DNA of 64,000 nt from Nocardioides coralli (GTDB lineage: Bacteria; Actinomycetota; Actinomycetes; Propionibacteriales; Nocardioidaceae). The stretch is taken from assembly GCF_019880385.1 (NCBI RefSeq), contig NZ_CP082273.1, forward strand, positions 1-64,000, written 5' to 3'. A program made the translations under genes and the position numbers. Under the pieces are notes generated by a model. The model saw only the letters and a list, made by a program, of their open reading frames with translations. It did not search any database and was not told the DNA's origin. Positions 49,659 to 58,381 of the stretch are shown here, one piece after another (the stretch's first letter is position 1; the number at the start of each line of letters is the position of its first letter).

Positions 49659-50390
49659 TCAGCGGGCGGTGAGCGTGGCCAGGACCTGCTGCTCGGAGTC
49701 GCGCAGGTAGGCCTGCAGCTCCTCGGCCGCCTGCTGCAGGCGGTTGGTCCGCAGCAGTGCGAGCAGACCCTTGTTGCGGGCCAGGAACGGCTCGTGCAGC
49801 GCGTGGGCGTCCAGGTGCAGGAACGCCAGCCGGGTCTCGGCGAGCACCTGACGACCGATCTCCACGATGCGCGGGCTGCCGGCGAGCATCAGCAGGTGCT
49901 CGTGGAAGTCCATGTTGGCGGTGCCGACCTGGCGCCACCTGCGGCGCGACGCCGCGGCATCGCCCGCCGCCACGTCAGCGGCGAGGGTCCGCAGGTGCTC
50001 CGGCGCCACGGGACCGGCCACCCGCAGCGCGCCACCCTCGAGGGCCTGGCGCAGGCGGTAGAGGTCGGCCAGGTCGGCAGCGTCGGGTCGCGGCACGAAG
50101 ACGCCACGGTTCCGGTGGTGGACCAGCAACCGGTCGTGGGTGAGCAGGCGGAAGCCCTCACGAAGGGTGTTGCGCGAGACCCCGAGGGCGGCGCCGAGAT
50201 GCTGCTCGGAGAGCTGGGTGCCCGGGGCGAGCAGGCCCTCGATGATCGCCCGGCGCAGCACGTGGGAGACGTGCTCGGCGGCGTTCACGACCGGGGGGCG
50301 GGGAATGCCGGACCGGGCGGAGAGCCGCCGCAGCGCCTCATCGCGGGCCGCGTCACGGTTCGCGCGGGAAGAGCCGGTCACACGGCCCAT
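49659..50390 (-). CDS. GntR family regulator, FCD subfamily, of the 5-oxoproline cluster
   Basis: A 243-residue regulator: about 40 variable N-terminal residues, a winged HTH (VLRRAIIEGLLAPGTQLSEQHLGAALGVSRNTLREGFRLL), and an FCD effector domain with His/Asp residues typical of metal-assisted ligand binding (ANMDFHEHLLML, FLHLDAHALHEPFLARN). It faces the transporter-pxpABC operon across a palindromic site placed between -35 and -10, so it is the likely repressor. In B. subtilis the equivalent is the IclR-type KipR, so the regulator class has been swapped. Confidence 0.88.
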   Translation of the reverse strand: MGRVTGSSRANRDAARDEALRRLSARSGIPRPPVVNAAEHVSHVLRRAIIEGLLAPGTQLSEQHLGAALGVSRNTLREGFRLLTHDRLLVHHRNRGVFVPRPDAADLADLYRLRQALEGGALRVAGPVAPEHLRTLAADVAAGDAAASRRRWRQVGTANMDFHEHLLMLAGSPRIVEIGRQVLAETRLAFLHLDAHALHEPFLARNKGLLALLRTNRLQQAAEELQAYLRDSEQQVLATLTAR

Positions 50391-50403
50391 GCTGTCAGAA
50401 ACC

Positions 50404-50432
50404 TTGACAAGATTGTTGAACAATCGCAGGGT
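50404..50432 (+). promoter_or_regulatory. Promoter and GntR operator of the 5-oxoproline operon
   Basis: -35 TTGACA (50404-50409) and -10 CAGGGT (50427-50432) have a 17-bp spacer filled by the palindrome GATTGTT-G-AACAATC (50411-50425). The site, TTGTTGAACAA at its core, is typical of FCD-type GntR proteins; binding would block RNA polymerase. Confidence 0.75.
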
Positions 50433-50460
50433 GAGGGCACCCACGTCCTCGGGAGACCCC

Positions 50461-51720
50461 ATGTCCGACACCCCCATGTCCAGCCCCTCCGCCGACACCT
50501 CGACGACCACCGGCCCGCAGCCGGGACGGATGAGCTCGAGTGCGCGCAGCACCCTGATCGGCGCCGTGTTCCTGATGGCGACCTCCGCCATCGGCCCCGG
50601 CTTCATCACCCAGACCACCAGCTTCACCGTCGAGCTCGGTGCGGCGTTCGCCTTCGCCATCGCCGTGTCGGTGCTGGTCGACATCGCGATCCAGCTGAAC
50701 GTGTGGCGGGTCATCGGCGTCTCCGGACGGCGGGCCCAGGAGCTCGGCAACGCCGTCCTCCCCGGCCTCGGCTGGGCGATGGCGGGACTGCTGCTGCTCG
50801 GGGGCTTCGTCTTCAACGTCGGCAACGTCAGCGGGGCCGGTCTCGGCACCGACGCGATGCTCGGCCTCGACCCACGGGTCGGTGCGCCGATCTCCGCCGC
50901 GCTCGCGATCGGCATCTTCCTGTCCCACAAGGCGGGGCTGGCCATGGACCGGGTGGTCCTGGTCCTCGGCGGCGTGATGATCGTGCTGACGACCTACATC
51001 GCGGCCACCTCGGGGCCACCGGTCGGCGAGGCGCTGCGCAACGTCGTCCTGCCGGAGGAGATCAGCTTCCTCGCCACCACGACCCTCATCGGCGGCACCA
51101 TCGGCGGCTACATCGTGTACGCCGGCGCGCACCGGCTGCTGGACTCCGGCGTCAGCGGCCCGGAGAAGATCCGGGAGATCACCCGCGGCTCGGTGACCGG
51201 GATCCTCGTGACCGGCGTGATGCGGGTGATCCTGTTCCTGGCGATCCTCGGGGTGGTGAGCCAGGGCGTCGACCTCGACCCCGAGAACCAGGCCGCCGCC
51301 GCCTTCGAGTCCGCGGCCGGCGAGGTCGGCATGCGGGTCTTCGGCATCGTGCTGTGGGCGGCCTCGATCACCAGCGTCATCGGGGCGTCCTACACGACCG
51401 TCTCGTTCGTCACCTCGCGCACCGGCACCAGCGACCGGACCCGCACCGCGCTCGTGGTGGCCTTCATCGCCCTCACGACGCTGATCTTCGTCGTCGTCGG
51501 GGCGGCGCCGACGACGCTGCTGATCTTCGCCGGTGCCTTCAACGGCCTGCTGCTCCCGATCGGTATCGGCGTGATGATCTGGGTCGCTTGGTTCCGGCGC
51601 GACCTGCTCGACGGCTACGACTACCCGCGCTGGCTGGCGGGGCTGGGTGCCGCGGCGTGGCTGCTCACGGTCTACCTCGCGGTGAACTCCATCGAGCCCG
51701 TGCTCGAGCTGGTCGGCTGA
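50461..51720 (+). CDS. YcsG-like Nramp-related membrane transporter
   Basis: A 419-residue protein with 10-11 helices, similar in layout to Nramp carriers. The metal-binding DPGN of helix 1 is GPGF here (45-48), and the MPH of helix 6 is missing (GGTIGGYIVYAGAHRLLD). So it is unlikely to carry metal ions in the usual way. B. subtilis ycsG, next to pxpA, encodes the same type. Transport of 5-oxoproline or a related compound is inferred from context. A GGGAG site precedes ATG 50461, and pxpA follows after 9 nt. Confidence 0.82.
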   Translation: MSDTPMSSPSADTSTTTGPQPGRMSSSARSTLIGAVFLMATSAIGPGFITQTTSFTVELGAAFAFAIAVSVLVDIAIQLNVWRVIGVSGRRAQELGNAVLPGLGWAMAGLLLLGGFVFNVGNVSGAGLGTDAMLGLDPRVGAPISAALAIGIFLSHKAGLAMDRVVLVLGGVMIVLTTYIAATSGPPVGEALRNVVLPEEISFLATTTLIGGTIGGYIVYAGAHRLLDSGVSGPEKIREITRGSVTGILVTGVMRVILFLAILGVVSQGVDLDPENQAAAAFESAAGEVGMRVFGIVLWAASITSVIGASYTTVSFVTSRTGTSDRTRTALVVAFIALTTLIFVVVGAAPTTLLIFAGAFNGLLLPIGIGVMIWVAWFRRDLLDGYDYPRWLAGLGAAAWLLTVYLAVNSIEPVLELVG

Positions 51721-51729
51721 GGGGGGAGC

Positions 51730-52491
51730 ATGAGCAGGATCGACCTCAACTCCGACCTGGGGGAGGGCTTCGGGCGCTGGACCCTCGGCGACGACGACGC
51801 CCTGCTGGGGGTCGTCACGAGCGCCAACGTGGCCTGCGGCTTCCACGCGAGCGACCCCGTGATCATGCGCCGGGTGACAGCCCGGTGCGCCGAGGACGGC
51901 GTGACGATCGGCGCCCAGGTGGGCTACCGCGACCTCGCGGGCTTCGGGCGCCGCTTCATCGACGTCGAGCCGGCGGCCCTGACCGACGACGTGCTCTACC
52001 AGCTCGGGGCGCTCGACGGGATGGCCCGCGTCGCCGGCACCCGCGTGCGGTACGTCAAGCCGCACGGAGCCCTCTACAACGCGATCGTCCACCACGAGGA
52101 GCAGGCGGCGGCGGTCGTGGACGCGGTCCGCGCCTATGACCCCGCCCTGCCCGTCCTCGGGCTGCCCGGGTCGGTCTTCCTGCGTCTGGCCGAGGGGGCC
52201 GGCCTGACGGTCGTGCGCGAGGCCTTCGCCGACCGCGGCTACACACCCGAGGGGACGCTGGTGCCCCGCCGTGAGCCCGGCGCGCTGGTCGAGGACCCCG
52301 ACGTCGTGGCCCGCCGCTGCGTCGCGATGGCCACGGGCGAGCCGATCGAGGACGTGGCCGGCGGGAGCCTGCACGTGCTGGCGGAGTCGATCTGCGTCCA
52401 CGGCGACACCGCGGGTGCGGTCGAGATCGCCCGCGCCGTCCGTTCCGCCCTGCTCGACGCGGGGGTCGAGATCGCCCCGTTCGTGGGCTGA
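51730..52491 (+). CDS. pxpA: 5-oxoprolinase subunit PxpA (LamB/YcsF family)
   Basis: Subunit A of the ATP-dependent 5-oxoprolinase PxpABC, which opens 5-oxo-L-proline to glutamate. The 253 residues have the family start [14 protein letters not shown], then [20 protein letters not shown] and SICVHGDT; the His and Asp residues are probably catalytic. GGGGGGAG precedes the ATG. pxpB follows 11 nt downstream. Confidence 0.95.
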   Translation: MSRIDLNSDLGEGFGRWTLGDDDALLGVVTSANVACGFHASDPVIMRRVTARCAEDGVTIGAQVGYRDLAGFGRRFIDVEPAALTDDVLYQLGALDGMARVAGTRVRYVKPHGALYNAIVHHEEQAAAVVDAVRAYDPALPVLGLPGSVFLRLAEGAGLTVVREAFADRGYTPEGTLVPRREPGALVEDPDVVARRCVAMATGEPIEDVAGGSLHVLAESICVHGDTAGAVEIARAVRSALLDAGVEIAPFVG

Positions 52492-52502
52492 GGGAGGGGC
52501 GG

Positions 52503-53135
52503 ATGCGCCTGCGACCGAGCGGCACCGCAGCGGTGCTGGTCGAGTGCGAGGACCTCGACGGGGTGCTGGCGACGTACGCCGCCGTGCGGGCGGCGGTCGA
52601 CGGCGACCTGGTCCCGGGAGCGGTGGACGTGGTGCCGGCCGCCCGCACCGTGCTGGTCGTGCTCGACCCCCGCACCAGCACACCCGAGGAGGTCGGGGGT
52701 GCGCTGGAGCGGCTCGACGTGGGAACCGCCGATGCCGTAGATGAGGAGGACGCGGACGTCCTCGAGGTCCCGGTCCACTACGACGGGGACGACCTGGCCG
52801 ACGTCGCCGGGATCCTGGGCTGCGGTCCGGACGACGTCGTCGAGCGTCACACGAACGGGCTGTGGACCGTGGCCTTCTGCGGGTTCGCCCCGGGCTTCGG
52901 CTACCTCACCGCCGACGAGGGCACGTGGGACGTCCCGCGCCGGGAGAGCCCGCGGACCAAGGTCCCGCGCGGCTCGGTCGCGCTGGCCGGGGAGTTCACG
53001 GGGGTCTACCCGCGCAGCTCTCCGGGTGGCTGGCAGCTGATCGGACGGACCGACCTCGACGTCTTCGACCTCGACCGCGACCCGCCCGCACTCCTCGCGC
53101 CCCGACGCCGGGTCCGCTTCGTGGTGGCGTCGTGA
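52503..53135 (+). CDS. pxpB: 5-oxoprolinase subunit PxpB (KipI-like)
   Basis: Subunit B of 5-oxoprolinase (carboxyltransferase domain 1 family), 210 residues. Family landmarks are VPVHYDGDDLADVA, FCGFAPGFGYL, PRRESPRTKVPRGSVALAG, and SSPGGWQLIGRT. The B. subtilis homologue KipI was first described as an inhibitor of sporulation kinase A; the enzyme role is now favoured. The stop overlaps the pxpC GTG as GTGA, so the two subunits are co-translated. GAGGGAGGGG precedes ATG 52503. Confidence 0.94.
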   Translation: MRLRPSGTAAVLVECEDLDGVLATYAAVRAAVDGDLVPGAVDVVPAARTVLVVLDPRTSTPEEVGGALERLDVGTADAVDEEDADVLEVPVHYDGDDLADVAGILGCGPDDVVERHTNGLWTVAFCGFAPGFGYLTADEGTWDVPRRESPRTKVPRGSVALAGEFTGVYPRSSPGGWQLIGRTDLDVFDLDRDPPALLAPRRRVRFVVAS

Positions 53136-53980
53136 GCCGCCACCTGCTCGTCGAGGAGCCCGGCCCGCTGACCACGGTGCAGGACGAGGGGCGGCCGGGG
53201 CTCGCCGGGATCGGGGTGGGCCGCTCCGGGGCCTGCGACCGCGCGTCGTACCGCCTGGCCAACCGGCTGGTCGGCAACCGGGACGGGGCCGCGGCGCTGG
53301 AGGTGACGTTCGGAGGGCTGGTCCTGCGCGCGGAGGCCGACCTCGAGGTGGTGACCACCGGTGCCCGATGCCCGGGCGCCCCCCACAACGCGCCGACTGT
53401 GCTCCGCGCGGGCGAGGTGCTGCGGCTCGGCGTGCCGGAGACGGGCCTGCGGACCTACCTCGCGGTCCGGGGCGGGGTCGACGTGCCCCCCGTCCTCGGC
53501 TCCCGGTCGACCGACGTGCTCGGTCACCTGGGGCCCGCCGCCCTCACGGCCGGCGACCGGCTCCGGGTGGGTGATGCGCGCGCGGCAGCGCCGGCCGTCG
53601 ACGTGGCGGCGGTGGCCGAGCCGACCGGTGGCGCGCTCGAGGTCCGGGTCGTTCCCGGCCCCCGCCGCGACTGGTTCGCCCCCGACGCATGGGCGCGGCT
53701 GACCTCGGGGTCCTACGGCGTGGGCGCGGAGAGCAACCGCGTGGGGGTGCGGCTGGAGGGCGAGGCCCTGCGCCGCGAGCGGGAGGGCGAGCTGCCCAGC
53801 GAGGGGATGGTCCGGGGCGCGCTGCAGGTGCCACCGTCGGGGCAGCCGGTGCTCTTCCTCGCCGACCACCCCGTCACGGGCGGCTACCCCGTCATCGGCT
53901 ACGTCGTCGACGAGGACGTGGACCGGTGCTCCCAGCTGCGACCGGGGCAGGAGGTCCGGTTGCGAGAGCGGCGTACTTGA
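53132..53980 (+). CDS. pxpC: 5-oxoprolinase subunit PxpC (KipA-like)
   Basis: Subunit C of 5-oxoprolinase (carboxyltransferase domain 2/biotin-dependent family fold), 282 residues. It has LTTVQDEGRPGLAGIGVGRSGACD at the start, ALEVTFGGL, TYLAVRGGVDVPPVLGSRST, SNRVGVRLEG and PVTGGYPVIGYV at the end. GTG 53132 overlaps the pxpB stop; the longer frame is not conserved. It closes the transporter-pxpABC operon. Confidence 0.94.
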   Translation: MSRHLLVEEPGPLTTVQDEGRPGLAGIGVGRSGACDRASYRLANRLVGNRDGAAALEVTFGGLVLRAEADLEVVTTGARCPGAPHNAPTVLRAGEVLRLGVPETGLRTYLAVRGGVDVPPVLGSRSTDVLGHLGPAALTAGDRLRVGDARAAAPAVDVAAVAEPTGGALEVRVVPGPRRDWFAPDAWARLTSGSYGVGAESNRVGVRLEGEALRREREGELPSEGMVRGALQVPPSGQPVLFLADHPVTGGYPVIGYVVDEDVDRCSQLRPGQEVRLRERRT

Positions 53981-53994
53981 CATTCCCAGACCTC

Positions 53995-54031
53995 TTGTCA
54001 AGCGGCTTTACAGATCATATGGTCATGTAAA
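53995..54031 (+). promoter_or_regulatory. Promoter and possible operator of alkB
   Basis: -35 TTGTCA (53995-54000) and -10 TATGGT (54018-54023) with a 17-bp spacer. An inverted repeat TTTACA (54007-54012)/TGTAAA (54026-54031) brackets the -10, with a near-palindromic core (GATCATATGGTC). A TetR-type regulator such as the one at 57283 is a candidate. This stretch is strikingly AT-rich for the genome. Confidence 0.65.
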
Positions 54032-54051
54032 CCGATCGCCGGGAGGTTGTC

Positions 54052-55485
54052 ATGGCCGACGCGACGCCGCAGATCGCCAACAGCACGGTCCCCGAAGGCT
54101 CCACGGAGCAGTGGCGGGACACGAAGCGCCACCTCTGGCTGATCGGGCTGGTGGTCCCGAGCCTGGCCTTCATCGGGTACGCCGGCTGGCAGCTGACCGG
54201 CTTCGGCGGCTGGTTCTGGATCGGCCCGGTCGTGATCCTCGGGATCGTGCCCGCGATCGACCTGGTCGCCGGCCTCGACCGGTCCAACCCGCCCGACGAC
54301 GTGATCGAGGCGCTGGAGCAGGACCGCTACTACCGCTGGATCACCTACCTCTTCCTGCCGATCCAGTACGCCGGCTTCGTGGGCGCGATGTGGCTCATCG
54401 GCGGCAGCGGCCAGCTCGACGGCTGGGAGAAGCTCGGGCTGGCGGTCTCCATCGGCTGCATCGGTGGCATCGGCATCAACACCGCCCACGAGCTCGGCCA
54501 CAAGAAGGAGGCCAACGAGCGCTGGCTGTCGAAGATCGCCCTGGCACAGGTGTTCTACGGCCACTTCTACATCGAGCACAACCGCGGGCACCACGTCCGC
54601 GTCGCCACCCCGGAGGACCCGGCGAGCGCCCGGCTGGGGGAAAACTTCTACCAGTTCTGGCCGCGGACGGTCTGGGGGTCGCTGCGCTCGGCCTGGCGCA
54701 TCGAGAAGCGCCGTTACGCCCGCCGCAAGCAGCACCCCTTCCGGATCGGCAACGACATCCTCAACGCCTGGCTGATGTCGGTCGTGCTGTGGGGCGCCCT
54801 GGTCGCCTGGCTCGGCGTCGGGATCCTGCCCTACCTGCTGGTGCAGGCGGTCGTCGGCTTCTCGCTGCTCGAGGTCGTCAACTACATGGAGCACTACGGG
54901 ATGCTCCGGCAGAAGGTGGGTGAGGGCGAGCGCCGACGCTACGAGCGGGTCGACCCCAGCCACAGCTGGAACTCCAACAACATCGCGACCAACGTGCTGC
55001 TCTATCACCTGCAGCGGCACAGCGACCACCACGCCAACCCGACCCGGCGCTACCAGGCGCTGCGCGACTACCGGGAGAGCCCGGTGCTGCCGACGGGCTA
55101 CGCCGGGATGATCGTGCTGGCGATCGTGCCGGCCGTCTGGCGCCGGGTCATGGACCCGCGGGTGGTGGCGCACTTCGACGGCGACGTCAGCCGCGCCAAC
55201 ATCAGCCCCCGCAAGCGCGCGAGGATCCTGGCGGCGTACGGCGCCCCCACCCACGAGGCGGGCCCCGATCCCAGGTCGGTCGAGCCTCTCGAGACCTCAC
55301 GGCCCGAGGTGCTCGCTGCGCGCTGCCCCGGGTGCAGCTACGTCTACGAGGTCGCGGCCGGCGACGAGCACGAGGGCTTCGCCGCCGGCACCGCGTGGGC
55401 GGAGATCCCCGACGACTGGACCTGCCCCGACTGCGGCGTCCGCGACAAGGTCGACTTCGTGCCGGTCGAGCCCCAGCCGGCCTGA
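54052..55485 (+). CDS. alkB: Alkane 1-monooxygenase AlkB fused to rubredoxin
   Basis: A 477-residue membrane di-iron hydroxylase that oxidises n-alkanes to 1-alkanols. The AlkB part has six helices and the His motifs HELGHK, EHNRGHH and LQRHSDHHANPTRRYQ plus the signature NYMEHYGML. After an ~45-residue linker comes a rubredoxin domain with CPGCSYVY and CPDCGVRD (two CxxC for one Fe). The fusion supplies the electron carrier in the same chain; such fusions are known in actinobacteria. GGGAGG precedes ATG 54052. Confidence 0.95.
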   Translation: MADATPQIANSTVPEGSTEQWRDTKRHLWLIGLVVPSLAFIGYAGWQLTGFGGWFWIGPVVILGIVPAIDLVAGLDRSNPPDDVIEALEQDRYYRWITYLFLPIQYAGFVGAMWLIGGSGQLDGWEKLGLAVSIGCIGGIGINTAHELGHKKEANERWLSKIALAQVFYGHFYIEHNRGHHVRVATPEDPASARLGENFYQFWPRTVWGSLRSAWRIEKRRYARRKQHPFRIGNDILNAWLMSVVLWGALVAWLGVGILPYLLVQAVVGFSLLEVVNYMEHYGMLRQKVGEGERRRYERVDPSHSWNSNNIATNVLLYHLQRHSDHHANPTRRYQALRDYRESPVLPTGYAGMIVLAIVPAVWRRVMDPRVVAHFDGDVSRANISPRKRARILAAYGAPTHEAGPDPRSVEPLETSRPEVLAARCPGCSYVYEVAAGDEHEGFAAGTAWAEIPDDWTCPDCGVRDKVDFVPVEPQPA

Positions 55486-55504
55486 CCCCGACCGGTCAGC
55501 CGGC
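55476..55504. terminator. Bidirectional terminator between alkB and metS
   Basis: GCCGG-C-CTGACC (55476-55487) pairs with GGTCAGCCGGC (55494-55504), one bulged C, 6-nt loop. It covers the alkB stop and faces the convergent metS end. Confidence 0.65.
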
Positions 55505-55517
55505 CGGGGTGACCCCC

Positions 55518-55649
55518 TCAGAGGTCGCGGTGGAGCTCCCCACGGGTGGGGACGTCGGGGCTGCGGCTGAGGTTGCGGATGGCCAGCGCCAGCCCGCCCC
55601 AGATCACCAGCATCGCCACCAGCATCATCACGATCGCGGTTGCGCTCAT
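55518..55649 (-). CDS. metS: Methionine/alanine importer small subunit MetS (43 aa)
   Basis: The product is a single membrane helix (AIVMMLVAMLVIWGGLALAI, 5-24) with a short basic/acidic tail (RNLSRSPDVPTRGELHRDL). Size, sequence pattern and position directly after an NSS transporter gene match the small subunit of MetPS of Corynebacterium glutamicum, needed for import. It starts 1 nt after the metP stop. Confidence 0.85.
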   Translation of the reverse strand: MSATAIVMMLVAMLVIWGGLALAIRNLSRSPDVPTRGELHRDL

Positions 55650-55650
55650 G

Positions 55651-57204
55651 TCAGTTCCCTCCCGTCGTGGTCCGGTCGTCGAGGGCGCCGGTCGTCTCCA
55701 TCGTGGTGCCGGGGCGCCACTTCACCCGTGCTGCCGCGAAGGCCAGCACGATCACGGCAGCGGCCATGCCCCACCCGAAGACGTTGAGCATCCAGGAGGG
55801 GTAGCCGCTGTAGGGCTCGCCGAGGTCGGTGCGGAATGCGTCGACCAGGACGTAGCCGAGGGCCAGCGGTGCCACCACGGCGATCAGCGCACGCCACCAG
55901 CCGCCCAGCGGCACCGTGCCGTGGTGGTTGAGGTGGTCGGCCAGCGCGGGGAGGGCCCGGACCACCCAGGCCAGCACCACCATCGACACCACCGCGACCA
56001 GCAGGATCCCGAACTGGTTGATGAAGTGGTCGACGATGTCGAGGACGTAGATGCCGCTGGTGGTGGAGAAGAACAGCAGGCTGATCACCGCGGAGGGGAC
56101 GCCGACGGCGAGCGCCGCGCCCTGCCGGGTCATCTCGAACTTGTCGCGCACCGCCGAGATCACGACCTCGATCACCGAGACCAGGGACGTCAGGCCGGCG
56201 ATCACCAGGGACCCGAAGAACAGCACACCGATGATCGCTCCGGCGGGTGCCTCGGAGATGATCGTCGGGAAGGCGATGAACGCCAGCCCGATGCCGTTGC
56301 TGGCGACCTCGTCGACCGCGACCCCCTGGGCCTGGGCCATGAAGCCCAGGGCAGCGAACACGCCGATGCCGGCGAGCAGCTCGAAGCCGGAGTTGGCGAA
56401 CCCCACCACGGCACCCGAGCCGGTCATGTCGGTGTCCCGGTGCACGTAGGAGGCGTAGGTGATCATGATCCCGAAGCCGATCGAGAGCGAGAAGAAGATC
56501 TGGCCGAAGGCCGCCGCCCAGACCCCGGGTTCGCCCAGGGCCGCCCAGTTCGGCGTGAACAGGGTGTCGAGACCCTCGGCGGCGCCGGGCAGGAAGAGCG
56601 AGCGCACGACCAGCGCGGCGAACGCGACGATCAGGATCGGGATGAACACGGCCGCGGTCGCGCCGATGCCCTTCTGGACGCCGGCGACCATGATCGCGAT
56701 CACCGCCACCCAAACGATCACCAGCGGCACCAGGACGCCGGCCACGAGGTTGGCGTCGACGCCCGGGTCGCCGGCCTGCAGGAAGTCTCCGAAGAAGAAC
56801 CCCTCGGGGTCGTCGCCCCAGGCCTCGTTGAAGGAGAAGAAGGTGTAGCGGACCGCCCAGGCGATCACCGCGGCGTAGTAGACGGCGATGAGGAAACAGA
56901 TCCCGACCTGCCACCAGCCGAGTCCCTCGGTGCCGCGCCGCAGCCGTGCGAAGGACAGCGGGGCCGAGCCACGGTGGCGGTGGCCCAGGGCGTAGTCGAG
57001 GAAGAGGAACGGGATTCCGGCGGTCAGCAGCGCCACCAGGTAGGGGATGATGAACGCGCCCCCGCCGTTCTCGTAGGCGACGTAGGGGAAGCGCCAGATG
57101 TTGCCGAGGCCGACCGCGGAGCCGATCGCGGCGAGGATGAAGACCCGCCGGTTGGTGAAGGCTCCCCGGGTCCGAGCCTCGTGCTCGTGGACCTGATCAC
57201 TCAT
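55651..57204 (-). CDS. metP: Sodium-dependent methionine/alanine importer MetP (NSS family)
   Basis: A 517-residue neurotransmitter:sodium symporter family protein with about 12 helices. The NSS first-helix motif AAIGSAVGLGNIWRFPYVAYENGGGAF carries the sodium- and substrate-binding residues. GFGIMITYASY and SVIEVVISAVRDKF lie downstream. With metS it forms the MetPS-type sodium-coupled amino acid importer. AAGGAGGT, a perfect ribosome site, lies 5 nt before ATG 57204. Confidence 0.92.
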   Translation of the reverse strand: MSDQVHEHEARTRGAFTNRRVFILAAIGSAVGLGNIWRFPYVAYENGGGAFIIPYLVALLTAGIPFLFLDYALGHRHRGSAPLSFARLRRGTEGLGWWQVGICFLIAVYYAAVIAWAVRYTFFSFNEAWGDDPEGFFFGDFLQAGDPGVDANLVAGVLVPLVIVWVAVIAIMVAGVQKGIGATAAVFIPILIVAFAALVVRSLFLPGAAEGLDTLFTPNWAALGEPGVWAAAFGQIFFSLSIGFGIMITYASYVHRDTDMTGSGAVVGFANSGFELLAGIGVFAALGFMAQAQGVAVDEVASNGIGLAFIAFPTIISEAPAGAIIGVLFFGSLVIAGLTSLVSVIEVVISAVRDKFEMTRQGAALAVGVPSAVISLLFFSTTSGIYVLDIVDHFINQFGILLVAVVSMVVLAWVVRALPALADHLNHHGTVPLGGWWRALIAVVAPLALGYVLVDAFRTDLGEPYSGYPSWMLNVFGWGMAAAVIVLAFAAARVKWRPGTTMETTGALDDRTTTGGN

Positions 57205-57282
57205 GCTGACCTCCTTGCCGTGGCCGACCCTTCACCTTAGTCGCGTCCGTGCGCTCGTGGGGATGGCCCGTAGGGTGGCGCC

Positions 57283-57852
57283 GTGACCCCGACCCTGCGG
57301 CAGCGGCTGGTGCAGAGCGCGGTCGACCTCACGCTGGCGTCCGGTTGGTCGCAGGTGACGATGGCCCGGCTGGCCGCTGAGGTGGGGGTCAGCCGGCAGA
57401 CGGTCTACAACGAGATCGGCGGCAAGCCGGCCCTGGCCGAGGCGATGATCCTCGGTGAGCTCGACCGTTTCCTCTCGGTGGTGACCGACGCCTTCGACCG
57501 TCACCCCGACGACCTCGTGGCCGCGATCGAGAACGCGTGCGTGTCGGTCCTGGAGCTGGCGCAGGGCAACGAGCTGCTCAAGGCGGTCGTCAGCGCGACC
57601 CATGGCGCCGACACCGAGCTGCTGCCGCTGCTCACCACCCACGCGGAGTCACTGCTGGCCGCGGCCAAGCAGGTCGTGGGCGAGCGGGTGGCGGCCTACG
57701 ACGTGCCGCTGGACGTCCACCACCGCGAGGCGGCCATCGACATGGTCGTGCGGGTGGTGCTCAGCCACGTGATGCAGCCCTCCGCCTCGCCGCCGGAGAC
57801 CGCCGCCGACCTGGCCTGGGTCGCCTCGCGGGTGCTGCCCGACGCCGGCTGA
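57283..57852 (+). CDS. TetR family transcriptional regulator
   Basis: A 189-residue regulator with the TetR HTH (LVQSAVDLTLASGWSQVTMARLAAEVGVSRQTVYNEIGGK) and a helical ligand domain with a Ala/Val-rich C terminus. TetR proteins of this kind accompany alkB in other actinobacteria, so AlkB control is plausible even though metP/metS lie between. It is divergent from metP (78 nt between starts). TAGGGT at 57271-57276 ends 6 nt before GTG 57283 (leaderless). Confidence 0.9.
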   Translation: MTPTLRQRLVQSAVDLTLASGWSQVTMARLAAEVGVSRQTVYNEIGGKPALAEAMILGELDRFLSVVTDAFDRHPDDLVAAIENACVSVLELAQGNELLKAVVSATHGADTELLPLLTTHAESLLAAAKQVVGERVAAYDVPLDVHHREAAIDMVVRVVLSHVMQPSASPPETAADLAWVASRVLPDAG

Positions 57853-57907
57853 GGGGCGGACGGCCCCCGGCGTACGCCCGAGGAGTCGCGGGCCTAGGGT
57901 CTGCGAC

Positions 57908-58381
57908 ATGAGCGAGCAGCCGGGACACCGCGTGGGCGCAACGTGGCTCGTCGCCGGTCCCCTGACGGGCCTCACGGCCGGGGTCCTGGTCGGCGCCCTG
58001 ACCGGTTGGCTGACGACGCCGACGACGGGCGTCGGGCCCCTCGTGGGTGATCCAGTCGGCGCGTCGGTGGTCGGCGCGCTGGTGGGCATGACGACCGGCG
58101 TCCTCGCCGGGGTCGCCGTGGGGGCGCTGCTCATGGTCACGATGCGGCCGGGGCTGGCGTCCCGGCCGGCTCGACTCCTGGCCGCCGCGCTGGCCGCCAC
58201 CTGCTGCCCCGTCGTGCTGCTCGGACTCGCGGTCTTCGGCCGTGTCGACCTCGCGCAGCTCGGCCTCGTCCCGTTCGCCGTGGTGGCGGCGGCTGGCGGT
58301 GCGGCGACCTGGCTGGTCGGTCAGGCCCCGGCTCGGGCCCGGGAGAGCTCCACCGCCTCGCGGAACGCCTTCAGCACGTAG
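57908..58381 (+). CDS. Hypothetical membrane protein
   Basis: A 157-residue protein with about four hydrophobic helices rich in Gly, Ala, Val and Leu (TWLVAGPLTGLTAGVLVGALTG, VVGALVGMTTGVLAGVAVGALL, LLAAALAATCCPVVLLGLAVF, and LVPFAVVAAAGGAATWLVG). No family recognised. It is considered real because TAGGGT (57895-57900) ends 7 nt before the ATG and codon use is normal. The last ~20 codons overlap the 3' end of the convergent ferritin-like gene by 61 nt. Confidence 0.7.
   Translation: MSEQPGHRVGATWLVAGPLTGLTAGVLVGALTGWLTTPTTGVGPLVGDPVGASVVGALVGMTTGVLAGVAVGALLMVTMRPGLASRPARLLAAALAATCCPVVLLGLAVFGRVDLAQLGLVPFAVVAAAGGAATWLVGQAPARARESSTASRNAFST

Noticed and set aside
50461..51720. Manganese/iron Nramp transporter
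   Set aside because: The DPGN and MPH metal ligands are missing, and the operon concerns 5-oxoproline, so a plain metal-transport call was not made.
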